Made by a program: the position numbers and the translations under genes. Positions 30,421 through 41,273 of a stretch of DNA of 64,000 nt are shown here, in pieces. The notes below the pieces were generated by a model. That model did not search any database, was not told the DNA's origin, and saw only the letters and a program-made list of their open reading frames with translations. The stretch comes from Corticium candelabrum (lineage: Eukaryota > Porifera > Homoscleromorpha > Homosclerophorida > Plakinidae), in contig NC_085086.1 in the NCBI RefSeq assembly GCF_963422355.1, forward strand, positions 6,170,973 through 6,234,972, given 5' to 3'. Each line of letters starts with the position of its first letter. Position 1 is the first letter of the stretch.

Positions 30421-31384
30421 AGTCGTGTGGCGCGAAAAAGAAATACATCGAGGTAGGCAATTTCCAATGATTCTGTGCATCACATGCTCATTTCGTTATG
30501 GGACTCTTCACCGGTACGAAAATGAAGGCGGATTTCACTTGATTAACGTTGGCGCGTCAACTCAGTCTTAGCCTTCGCGGCGTTGGGAGACAGGCTCAAA
30601 TTTGTTGCCCTCCAAATGGCTGAACAGTCTTCATCCAGTTTGTCCGACTCTAGTGCGAGCAGTCAAGTGTCGATTCCTTCAGGAATTAAAGACTCTGATG
30701 GCGGAGATACCGCGGAAGGCGGATAAAACGGAAATCGTCACTCTAAACAGAAAGGCTACAGCATCAGGTATTAAGTAGTCCAAGAGTTGGTGAGCGCAGG
30801 AAGTGGTTGGTTGGTAGCGTACATTGTTACATGTTTGTTGTGTGTATGGTCATTGTAGTTGGTACATATGTTTGTACGTGACACAAGACTATCACAAATG
30901 CCATGTCTGCTGCATCAAATTATTCGTTTGACAACGTTAAAGTCATCTCTAGAACTACTCTCTAATCGCACAAGCAGCAAACACTGCACAAGAACAGTCA
31001 GAAAGCAATGTGAGAAGTCATCACAAACAATCACGTTCATCTTGATATACCTGGGAGGAAAAGATACACAGTCACGATCGATCCAATAAGAAGAGAGTAA
31101 GAATTTAAGTATGTTGGCTGGTTGACTTTTTAAACCGAACTGATCCTGTGAACGGGGAATCTCTGTATGGCTAACCGTATGGGCAAATGATTAAACAAAA
31201 AGGAAAAGTGTTTAAAACCCACGCTCATATCTAGTAGACCAACCTTGGAGATCAATCAGAAGAAACAGAAGTCAGGTAATTGTCAGCAGTCCTCCCAAGA
31301 AGAGAGATATCGGTAGTTATGAGAGGAAGGGGACGATAAGGAGTCTAAAGACCTATAGGAAAAGCCTAAAACTAGAAGGAAGCA
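30421..31384. other. Mostly unassigned; one short Ser-rich ORF
   Basis: A 36-codon frame at 30616-30726 starts in a good context (ccaaATGG). It encodes a Ser-rich then Gly/Asp-rich peptide (MAEQSSSSLSDSSASSQVSI...). It could be the first exon of a lost gene. The remainder shows no recognised feature. Confidence 0.3.
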
Positions 31385-31750
31385 AAAAAGTTCAAGAGCT
31401 GCCACAAAAAGGAGTCTTATCATTGGAGCCTCTCAGAAAGAAACCCAAGATTACATCTACATCTGTGCCGACTGATTCAATTAGAATCACAGTCAACACA
31501 TCAGCCAAAAATTATGTCTGCACAGAGAAATGTATGTATAGTTAAGTTTCGCTTGCAAATTTAGTTTTGAAAGCGACCGGGCTTTTGGCGAGTGCATCAT
31601 GTAGCTGCTGAAATAAGTTACCGTCAATTGCCGGTGCTCTACCAAACAACAGATATCTCTTCTGGCTCAAATAGATAACAAGTAATTTTTATTTTTGAGA
31701 GACATTTACAGCATTAGAGGTCACGCTAGACTCAACACGATCCGAGTCTT
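31385..31750 (+). repeat. Dispersed gene-like repeat, copy F, truncated in the RLE fragment
   Basis: Matches copies B and C from 'agagctgccacaaaaagg' through 'atgtctgcacagag' and 'ccgggcttttggcgag' into the RLE fragment, ending abruptly after 'gctagactcaacacgatc' at about 31743. The linkage of gene-like block and RLE fragment is thus seen in three copies. Confidence 0.75.
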
Positions 31751-31939
31751 AAGAAGAGCTGAAGAAGCAAAACCCTAGACGACTCTATACGACACGCGTT
31801 ACGAACGATTCAACACGACACTCCGAAGATGTCCGGCTACAGAAGATCATACAAGGCGGTCCACACTCCGAAACCGCACCACTCGACGACACAGAGAACA
31901 TTCAGAGCGTCGCTAACGTTACAGAAACGTCACCATGCG

Positions 31940-32810
31940 ACGTGGAGCCGAGTCGCTCATCACAACAGCCATCATAGACGTCGTCGTCATCGTCATCAAC
32001 CAAGACGACGTGCGTACTGGTGTCTTGACTTACTCCTCCGCGAAGACAGGGTCTCGTTTAGAACCTTTTGAGATAAACCGAAGGGTAGTTTTGGCTGCCC
32101 GAGAAATAGGTTGTGGTCACGCTTCGATAGAGGTACTTGATAGTACTCTAACGCTTGTCTCCAGTAGACTATCACAATAGAATCGCGTTTCTTGCCTTGT
32201 CTAGACATTCTCTGCTGTTGTCGGTCTAGTGTTCTGTTTGAGTGATAACCGGTATACGAGTCATCTAAAAGTACGTTTCCTTCCATTATTGCGGGAGCGT
32301 TAGCCATGCAGATGTAAATAGTAAAACATGTGCGTACAGGCTGTAAAGAATGGAGCAGTTAATGCGGCACAGAAGATGTCCAACGCAGCAAACCAGTTCC
32401 GTCAACACAGAGCCTGCAGTTGTTCCTAATCTTGATAAAGTTTGCGTGACGTTTCAATAGAAACAGAAGGTGCTAATATCTTTGGAATTTGAGCAGACAG
32501 TACTGACAGTGACGACACATCTGATGGTAACGGTTTCGCGGGCTTTGAAACAGTAGAGGGTCTGGTGGAAATTGCCGTGTCTTGTTATGGGTTATGGCAG
32601 CGACGTGGACACCAGTCACTCTACATTTTCGAGTCATTCATTGCTGCTGATACAAGGAAGGTAATAGACTACGCCATTTAGACTACACCATTCAGTCTAA
32701 GTCTTGTTCCTCCTGCCAGTCCCACAACACCTGGAATCCGACGTCTGAATTGTACAAGAGGTGGAAGGCAGACCATGCTCCAACTGTACCATTAACTTTA
32801 CAGGTACTGT
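31940..32810 (+). pseudogene. Mutator-like transposase, N-terminal half (remnant)
   Basis: Blocks in order are: EPFEINRRVVLAAREIGCGH (32060-32120), AVKNGAVNAAQKM (32340), VEIAVSCYGLWQRRGHQSLY with TRKVID (32568-32675), and SKSCSSCQSHNTW then KRWKADHAP (32697-32790). They match the family's NRR.V...R.IG.GH, the catalytic-type IAVSCDGTWQKRGHSS region and the Cys-rich SK.C..C..W...H block. The Asp of CDGTW is Tyr here, and several frames are needed, so the copy is dead. It is the complementary half of 14527-15440. Confidence 0.8.
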
Positions 32811-33520
32811 TGAATGTATCTACAATGACAGTATCACGTGACGATGGTAAATATAAGTTTCTTACTTAGAATGGTTTAAATGAACAGTCCTGCTTCAATG
32901 TTCTCAAATGTATGATTTTTTACAGAAGAAATACCATCCTTAGACGTCACTAACATTACAGACACTTTGAATGGTAATTTCAAGTGATGTTTGTTTTATT
33001 ATCATCAGAACTTCCATATGCTAATGTATAGACAATGCAAGGCAAAGCGAATTTACTAATCTAACAAGTACATTGCTGCTGTTATTTCATTTGGTAGTAA
33101 TAACGTAAATGTATATTATTTAGACATTGATGGAACAAGACATGGTGATGAGCACAAATTCTACTACACTGAAATAACGAATCATTAAGAACTGCTGTAC
33201 AGGAGGTCCGAGAGAGGTAACAACGCCTAAGAGACCAAGAAGAAATGACGACATATTACAGCTCCCTGGTAAACTGATGGCTAGTGGTAGACGCAGACGT
33301 CGAGGTCCTACAAATGTTGGAAAAGCGACTGCTCAGAAAGCATACACAAGCAAACTCGCCACAACTGGAAAACAAACGGGAGGGGACGTATAGGTACGAT
33401 TTAGCCCGGCCTGGTAATTTGATCAACATTGTATTAAGTCTGATGGTGGGCTTGCATGTTGTCTAGCAGTTGTGGACATGCAATTACGAGTGTACGTACG
33501 TACTGTGCATGTAGCTACTA
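32811..33520. other. No gene recognised
   Basis: AT-rich. It has two or three short open stretches (for example 33284-33466) with no motif I know. It ends at the left terminus of the pogo-type element. Confidence 0.4.
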
Positions 33521-34395
33521 CCCGGGGTTTTCCGAAACAGCGCCCAGCCGAAAAACCGCCCAGTGGGCGATCTTTTGGAAACGGTTCTCATTTACAGCCC
33601 ATGGGCCGCTATTGAGAATCAAGATTGTGTTATGTGAAGTCGGAAGTTACTACGTATTCCGAGGCCGCGGTACTAACGTGCGTTACTTACCGTCGGGCAA
33701 TACTAATACGGTACCACCGTAGGGTAACCCTAGTACCACCGTATGGCTCGAGTTTGGACCAAAAGAATATACATCCAAAGGTTACAGAAAGCGCCCTAGC
33801 TATGAAGCTACGCTTGAAATGGTAGCTGGAGGATTGTCAGACATCCAGGAGGAGACAAGGACTCGTTCGTTTGAAGCTTGTGGCATTGCAGAGATGGGTG
33901 CAAAAGTGCCTGATGAGCAGCTGAATGAAAGACTGGCAAGAGTGGTCAGCACAGACGAAAATGACCAGAATCCTGACAGTGATGATGCCGGTGGCTCAGA
34001 TGAAGATCATACCAGTACCGATGTCAGTAGCGAGGAAGAAGAGGACTGAACGTTGTCAGATTTAACTAATCCAAGTTTAATTGTGTAGTCGAGTAAGTTG
34101 TTCAGTAATACTAATACCTTAGTATGGAAGATTAGTCCTTAAGAGATGTCAGTTTTACCTAGGTAATCCAAGTATAGTTGAGCTACCGGTAGTTATTCGT
34201 TATGTCTGAAAAAAAAGAGTGTGTAGGACGTACGAAGATGGGACTTGACTTGCCTACTCTATGGTACTCCAGTCCATTGTGCAGATGTTCATAGTTTCCT
34301 ATTAAGCGCCCGGGCGGCTATTGAGAGCGGACATTTGCCCAAGAAATTCTCATTTTCCGTGTTACGGTCCTGGGCGCTGTTTCGGAAAACCCCGG
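33521..34395 (+). mobile_element. Deletion-derived pogo/Tc1-type transposon with long TIRs
   Basis: Inverted termini match perfectly over 26 bp (CCGGGGTTTTCCGAAACAGC..., left copy one C longer). TA flanks both sides (33519-33520 and 34396-34397). Subterminal similarity continues (ggccgctattgagaatc at 33606 and gcggctattgagagcgg at 34314). At 875 bp it holds only the last part of a transposase gene. An isolated N-terminal piece of a comparable transposase lies at 40103-40438. Confidence 0.9.
33763..34049 (+). pseudogene. Transposase C-terminus (pogo/CENP-B type, DDE lost)
   Basis: The frame reads RKRPSYEATLEMVAGGLSDI, RSFEACGIAEMGAKVPDEQL and an acidic tail (DSDDAGGSDEDH ... SSEEEED) before TGA. 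Pogo-like transposases end with a segment of the form SFe.CGI followed by an acidic stretch. The catalytic domain and HTH are missing, consistent with an internal deletion of the enclosing element. Confidence 0.7.
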
Positions 34396-34397
34396 TA

Positions 34398-35639
34398 CCT
34401 GTACCTTTGTGTGCATGTGCAAGACGCTGTGTTTAGTAGAGTAAAATTGACTCACAGTGTAATCGTACACGACATGATAGTGGTATCAAGAAGTCCATAG
34501 GAAGTTCCGAATCCGAATGCCCAACTTTGAGGTCTCACAAGAACAACTACGAAATCGATACAAAACCTTGAGAAGAGGCAATGGAGCTCAATAAACAGTT
34601 TATGTTAGTACTTGCTGCTGAGTAATTGCTTGCTTTGTGTTGATAATTGTTGCCACAGCTTCAGCGTTATGTTGTATTGCAGTAATGTTACAGTTTGATG
34701 GTAAACGGATAGACAAACAATAAAATAGAACATGTTGGAATAAACGGAAAATAGACCGGAAATAGACGGGAAGTTACACCAGATAGGTTTCTAATCTATT
34801 GAGAAAACAAATGCACTTAACTTCCGGTTTACTTCCGGCACCAGTGACCAAGTCTACCAAAATTGCAATATTCATCATTGCTACCTGTCCCGTGACAGAT
34901 CTTCCCCTTTCCCCAACACTGGATGTTTCTCTGTTTCCTCTGTTTGCTTTGTCTCCATCCCCTATTAGAAATAATGATACATTATAGTTACCGGGTAATT
35001 TCAACGAAAATTCAATATTTTATCATTGCTAAATAATTATTTTGTGATAGATTCTCCCCTTTCTATACACAGTCTCCTGTCGTACATGTTCGTGCTTCTC
35101 TGGCTCCTGCCGTCCAAACTCGTTTTTCTCGGTCTGCTGTAGTACATGCTAGTGCCAGTGTTCTAGGGTCACAGCATGATGTCAAAACAACTATGATTTT
35201 TGTTCACAGTGTTGTATACTATAGACTCTGTTCCCGACACTGTTCCCAAGGTCCGCTCCAAGACGTACAGCACCCTCGACAGTGACAATTCCTGTTCGTA
35301 TGCTGTCTAAAACAATTAAACCTTTGTTGACGGACTTGTATGTTACAGATGCTGTTACGTGACCGAGACCTCCCAGTGACTACGGTGCTTGACATGACTG
35401 CTCTGTCAGCTCTCAGCACAGTGCAGTCAACATCTACGTCAACAGCTTTTACAGCTATGGCTGCTGCTTCTTGCCACGGTCAGTCTGCTGCTGCTGCTTC
35501 TTGCCACGGTCAGTCTGCTGCTGCTGCTTCTACGGTTACTTTGCTGCCTAAATATATTTCAGAGTTATGTATACCGTGTTGTATGCTATAGATGTCATTA
35601 CAAACTCCAACAACTACAGGGTCAATGTCATTGCTCGGG
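34398..35639. other. Mostly unassigned
   Basis: No recognised gene. There is a 30-bp tandem duplication (gctgcttcttgccacggtca..., 35461-35525) in a Ser/Thr/Ala-rich open frame (35340-35591). Two CTC/TGCTG-rich stretches (34900-34950 and 35050-35150) look like diverged copies of each other. Confidence 0.35.
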
Positions 35640-35800
35640 ACCGACCGAAGCCATCTCTCAATTCGGAGACTATCTCCCTAAACAAATGCCGATTGATTAT
35701 ATGCATTGTGTACCTCAAGGAGTGAGCAAACGTCTAACAAGTCTGTCGTTTAACAGTCGAAATCATACTAATCCTGGTAAAAATTTATCCGACATCTTCT
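35640..35800 (+). pseudogene. EnSpm/CACTA-like transposase scrap
   Basis: The translation FGDYLPKQMPIDYMHCVPQG then VSKRLTSLSF resembles the conserved 'P.DYMH.V..GV.K.L...W' block of animal EnSpm-type transposases. Only about 40 residues are legible. Confidence 0.55.
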
Positions 35801-35889
35801 TTGATACCTTTCAGCTGAACGAGACGAACATCATGTCATCTACGCCTCTTCTTGTTCGTTCGCCAAGCGCAACCATTGCAAGATCATAG

Positions 35890-36729
35890 AAGAGCAGAAA
35901 CAGGAGAAATACCATAAGAACACAGAAGAATTCACACAAAAGAATTCACAGAAGAACACAGAATCAGCACTCTAGACGTTCACTGACTTGCTTGATATCT
36001 GTAATTACTTGATAGTTGTGTGTCATGTAAGTCTCCTGAGTTCTAGTTTATAGTTCCTAAAAATTGTAATAGTAATTTACTGCACATTGTTTGCAGCCAT
36101 GTCATTTTTGTAGAATAGCATCTTTCAATTAGTAAATAAGGCTTGTGCTTCCTGTGTTGGCACACATTGCTATAAGGCTTACAAGTCGATACTAAAATAG
36201 GCAAATTGCTAATCAAAGTTAGACAACTGCTAGAGAATGTACATCTTGACTGCTAATCCAGATAAAGAAAGAAAAATTGAATTATAATATGATTCTCCAA
36301 TAATTGTCCAAAAGACAATTTGTTGTGACATTTGTTGTGTATACATTTGTGACGTTTATAATTTAGCACATCCTTCTGTACTAAACACACGCACGAACGA
36401 ATGCACGCACACACGCACGGATCGTTTCCCTTCTTCGAAGAAGAAATTGCAGCTTTGCACAAGCCTCTCCATAGCCGGTACAGAAAATACGTATGCAAGG
36501 GTTGGCAGACATGAGTGACGGAGCTGCTAATAAGCGCTCGCTTCGGGTGACTAGTCTGCTGACGAGGTTAGAGTGATTTAGATGTACATCGCGTTGCTAA
36601 GAGAGACCCACCCAAATAGTAAACGTGATCTACTCGCGTACTTTAATAAACTTCATCTTTGAAAAAGCATAACGGCACAGACGACATGGCTGGCGTGCGT
36701 AAGACGTTATGTTTCGCAACTATGCCCTA
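35890..36729. other. No gene recognised
   Basis: AT-rich non-coding sequence with short frames only. Confidence 0.4.
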
Positions 36730-37640
36730 GCCCACCCCACTCACAATAACATGCGTGGTCGTGGTAGCTTCATTACATTGAGTTGGCAGCAAATCATGCT
36801 TTTGCGAAATCCTATATGGATGATGTTTCTACAATGCTGATAAACTTAAATTATGTCTATCAAAACAGCCCAAAGCGCCTTCGTGAGTTGAAGGAAATCG
36901 GCGATATCTTGGAAGAGTCAGTTACGAAACCTGGAAAGGCCCATGGTACCAGGTGGCTACAGCAAAAATATAGAGCACTAAAAAGTCTAATCTTGGAATA
37001 GCCTGTAATCTGTGCACATCTGGAGTCTCTTGCTGTTAACTCTGCTGCAAAAGCAGCGGACAAGGCAGGCTTCAAAGGCTAATTAAATAAGTTGCAAAGA
37101 TTCAAATTTGTGCTGCATATGTTGGTTGTTCTTTCAAGACTTACTCAATCCATTTGCAAGGCTCTCATGCTGTTTGCAAGAATTTTTTCAGATGATTTGC
37201 CATTTGCCATTTACAGTCTATCCATGCACAGCTTGGCAGCTAACCGTGTCAGCAATCGCAAGACATCTTCAAAGCTTGAAATGTCTATTGAAACTGTGTG
37301 CAGAAAGGAACACAAGATAAGATTCTGAAAGCATTTAAGGCATCTTGATCTTTGCACAGAGGCCATTTGCAACAGTGTTCCAGGTAGGTTTGATTATCTG
37401 CAATAGGACTTAGTCGATCTTCTTGAAAAAAAATTGTGGTCAAGGGACAAGAAAGCTCTTGCAACTTTTGGTGTGAACGATATTCGTTTTGCAGTTGAAC
37501 ACTTTCGTCTGCTGCTCTTCATAAACAATCTTTTGATAGATGAAGACGTAACTGAATGGAACTCCTTCAAGTTGTCCTGGGCACAGTTATGGGGGCTGCT
37601 TCTCTCCCACTTACATAAGAAATTTGCAAATAGTTCCTAG
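36730..37640 (+). pseudogene. hAT transposase remnant (ZNF862/Ac-like)
   Basis: Frames in order give ELAANHAFAKSYMDDV, YQNSPKRLRELKEI, GKAHGTRWLQQKYRALKSLI and, after a stop, CAHLESLAVNSAAKAADKAG. A shifted frame gives LQRFKFVLHMLVVLSRLTQS, and later FGVNDIRFAVEHFRLLL and TEWNSFKLSW. The order (H..EL, SPKR..EL, GTRW, then a helical region and EW..LK) is that of hAT transposases between the catalytic core and the dimerisation domain. At least three frame changes are present. Confidence 0.78.
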
Positions 37641-38165
37641 TTTCTAATTTAGTGAATTTCCTAAAAACTGCAAAATCCAGTACCAACACCGATAAGGTTG
37701 CTATTTGGGAATTCATAGGGCCTACAACTGTGGTAATTTCTATAGCAGACCTCAAACAGTCCTAATTGCAAACATGAAGACTAGGCAAGACTCCTGTTAG
37801 AAACGAGTCAATTTGCTGAGTACCACACTCACTCGTGATGTTGTTGCACTTTGTTATAGTGAGTATTTGAGAATTGATACATTCCATTACTGTATTATAG
37901 ACTAGATTCCAATGCACTCAGTACGGCAATCAGCAGGTTAGGGGTGTCAATTCATATATGCCATCATCCCTAGGTACCTCAACACACAAGATTTCAAGCT
38001 ATTTACTAAATAACACATCAGCAGATTGGCCGACTAACAAGTGTATTCAAGAATCATGTGTGATACCGCAGCACCGTTGCTCGACAAATCCACTAATTCA
38101 TTGAAAATCAGCTTTTCCTGACTGAGCATGTGCAGTGCATGTGAGTCGCGCTCCCTCTCTAGCTT
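37641..38165. other. No gene recognised
   Basis: AT-rich. No motif or structure recognised. Confidence 0.4.
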
Positions 38166-38895
38166 ACGTGTTGATTCGGTAATGGTAACAAGTTTGTATA
38201 ATATAGATCAATCTACAGCTGACCCTAATAACACTGTGACTCAAGATACATTTGCTTCAGTTTTGTTCCTTTACGCAGATTTAGTTTAGAAAGCGAACAA
38301 ACTGTATGGTAACATCACGGTGTAACTGCTGAAATTCATTGCTTCAAGAAATATAACTTTCACAACTGACTATCCCTCTTGACTGAAGCAAAGTGAGCAT
38401 CCAAGTTACTAAAATTACTGTCGCTACATAAAACACCAAAACTTAAAGCGAAAGATAAAACGCGTGCTCTTTCGGATAATATATAGGCACTACAAAAATT
38501 TCTGGTCTTGGTGTACGTGTCCATGTATGCAGGAATACTGCAGTCATTGCTTCTACTCTTTGCAGCGAAGCAGCCGAAAAGGCGTCTACAGAGGGAGATT
38601 ATCCATCCGCATAAAGTGTGGCGGCGATGACTTTCAAGACGCACTTCAGCCACTTCTTCGACGATCACAGCACAGATATCAGAACTCTTACAAGCAATAC
38701 AACAAATTCGTCTTTTGATAGCGTACAACATACGAGCATATATCACAAAGTACCTAAGTCATTGCAAGATTCAGTATTTCCAGATGCTCCAATAAAGTCT
38801 AAGTTGAATGCACAGCTCAGGCACTGGAAAGTGGCGGCAAACGCGATATTTGCCAATTAAGAGCTGGGCGATCTGCGCACTTCAGGCTGTTCGTC
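38166..38895 (+). repeat. Dispersed gene-like repeat, copy G (shortened)
   Basis: Diverged copy of the 5' part of A/B/E. It matches 'ggtaacaagtttgtat' (38185), 'cagatttagtttagaaagcg' (38277), 'gtgtaactgctgaaat' (38320), 'ttgcaagattcagtatttcca' (38762) and 'tttgccaattaagagctggg' (38850). Internal parts are missing relative to A. Confidence 0.65.
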
Positions 38896-39951
38896 TCTGC
38901 TGGAAAGACCGTCTTCGATAACCACATGCTCTAACCTCTTTCACAGATCGTCTTAATTAAGGTGCGCACAGGTAAGAAGCTGGTGTAAAGATTCAGGACT
39001 GTCTACTGTTGCATAGTACTTACTTGTAGGATCTGCTTGACCTCTAGCTGCTTAGTGGTAAGTCGCGAAAAATACGAAGGGAAAGTAGGACAAAACACGC
39101 TGAGATAGTCGTCGCAAATATCGCCGCGAGTGATTACCTGCAAATCAGGATGCCGAGTAACTTCGAATTGAATTCGAAGTATACCAAAATTCGCAGAAAA
39201 GCACAAATTTTTCTCGGCGAATTGCTTCAAGCCGCTGACGTCGAGTCAACGCAGATCCGACACAACTTTTCGTCATGTGAATTAATTGATGTAATGTAGG
39301 AATCTCCTGTACCGGTGGAAAGTTCATTAAGTCCAATCACTCAATGAGTTTTTGAAATGTAGAGGGAAAGATGTAAAAAGAACTGATGATGCTGAATATG
39401 TTGATAATGCATGAAAAATGAACAAAGAATGACATTAACTTAAATTTACATGACGACATTTGCTACAGTACTGTCAAACAACAAACACAACTGTTGCCGT
39501 AATAGAGTGACATTAGTCTAATGATAGCTGTACGTGGAGGAAAGACAAACTAGTTGATAATATTTTAGGACCAAAGATCGAAGTTAAACAAAAGAATACA
39601 GGCACTAGAACCAGCTAGTGCTTTAGGTATAACAGAAATGACAACGTGACGAGGAGCTTTGCCTACTTGCTGCCTACAGGTTCAGTCCATCAACAGAATA
39701 AACGTTTGAAAGTGATGCACGTAACGTGAGAGAAGAAACTCTAGCGCTCACAAACAGCAGCTAAGGAAACAGCAAGCGACGACTTATATTCCATAGTGAA
39801 ACTGAGTCAACAGCAGAGAAACAGCTGCGAGCAGCAATCATCGACGATGTCAATAAACAACTATAGGCCAAACGAAATTATCCTACCTCGAAGTCACGTG
39901 TCGGTAGCTAAGGATCAGAGACGGTCTTTCTAGTACCTGCAATAACAGCAT
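38896..39951. other. No clear gene
   Basis: Two overlapping minus-strand frames (39003-39336) carry a CAG-GTAATC donor-like site but no recognised domain. The rest shows nothing. Confidence 0.35.
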
Positions 39952-40102
39952 ATGAAAGCAAAACTCCAAACTGCAGCGAAGATCAATCTGAGGAAACACC
40001 GGATCAGGAACTCCTTAGTTATTTCAGTCGTCATAGTTGTAGCTGATACAGGGAGGAAAGGATCTGTTGTGATCTTGGCATCGACAGATCAAACAGTGCC
40101 TT

Positions 40103-40438
40103 TTAAACCATTGAGCAAACATATGCAATTCATGCAAGTTCAGAGTTGGCGAAAACAGCACGCTGAACTCGAGAAACTCGCCACTGGGAGAGATACCACA
40201 GGAAGGAAGCGTCGGCGTCTTCTGCGAACACCTAAAGACGGGTCTTCGGCGACGTTTCCGGAAATGGAAGTGCGGCTGCTTGAGTGGATTCGCTCATGTA
40301 GGGAAGACGATCACGTACTTCTTGACGGCGCATCGGTGAAAAAACAATCATGAATCAGACGATGAATCTGACGATCAATCAGACGATCAATCAGACGATG
40401 AATCAGAACGTCCAGACGAAAGCACCAGGTCCCGTTGA
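40103..40438 (+). pseudogene. Pogo/CENP-B type transposase: N-terminal piece joined to acidic tail
   Basis: The frame from 39952 contains SWRKQHAELEKLATGRDTTG, GRKRRRL and FPEMEVRLLEWIRSCREDD, which fits the linker and start of the second CENP-B HTH domain (FPELE..L..WI...R). About 40 bp later, one frame over, comes a repeat of 12-bp units encoding ESDD/QSDD and then RPDESTRSR and a stop, like the acidic C-terminal tail of such transposases. The whole catalytic domain is missing between them, so this looks like an internally deleted copy. Confidence 0.55.
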
Positions 40439-41273
40439 GATGTGGTCGATCTCTACGAAGATTGAACTTTGGAACCCAAACAAATAGCTTAGTTTTTGGT
40501 TTGCTTAGTGTTTGTCTTGCCTGTTACCTATATTGCCTCAAGTCGTTTACTCAAAATGGTTGTTCACATATAAGCGCATGCGCCTATATCGGAATGAACG
40601 CGTTAATTTTTGGTGAAAGCCGGTTTTCACGTATAAGCACATGCGCTTTTATGTGCGGTAATACGGTATCTACTATAAACTCCTCGTTCACGTATGTTGT
40701 TGTGTTAGATGTACTTTCCAAAGCACGTGAACTTCGGTACGCCAGGGTGACTGCACATGCAGGAGGGGCCGCTTCATCAGTAACTTTGAGATGTGTCGCT
40801 CTTGAGAACGACGAGTTCCTGCCACCAGAAGACGGATGGGGGTATATATTCCAAGTTGGTAGTTGCTCAACTACCACTGCCGTCCACTCGGCAGAGCTAA
40901 CGGCTGGCCCAACAACTACTTAAAACCAGAACACGTAGTCAAGCATGAGGACACACAGACGAGACAACCATATCCGTTCTGGAGTGCGGCAAGAAACCTA
41001 ACCACTATCTCAGCCACCTAAACCACCATACGGAAACTACAACTACAACTGTTACTCAAACCCGCTAGAAAGGACCATTTCCACTGAGTAGACATCGTCC
41101 AATGGGCTGCGCCATCTTGCTCTTCGTAGCAATAGCCCGTATACTTTATGTACCCGGATAACACGCAAACGTACAGTCCAATATGTGTTTAGTACACATG
41201 TACGACTATAGAACTTTCACTAAATCGTAAAAAATGAATAAAGTTACAAAGCATTTAGCAAACAAATAGTTAA
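40439..41273 (+). repeat. Duplicated segment H1, left of the hAT element
   Basis: From about 40818 this matches 45320-46572: 'ccaccagaagacggatgggg', 'ccactgccgtccactcggca' (40879 versus 45637), 'ctagaaaggaccatttccac' (41067 versus 45825) and 'gaataaagttacaaagcatt' (41236 versus 46532). The segment is broken at 41273 by the hAT transposon and resumes at 45082. Nothing functional is recognised in it. Confidence 0.85.
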
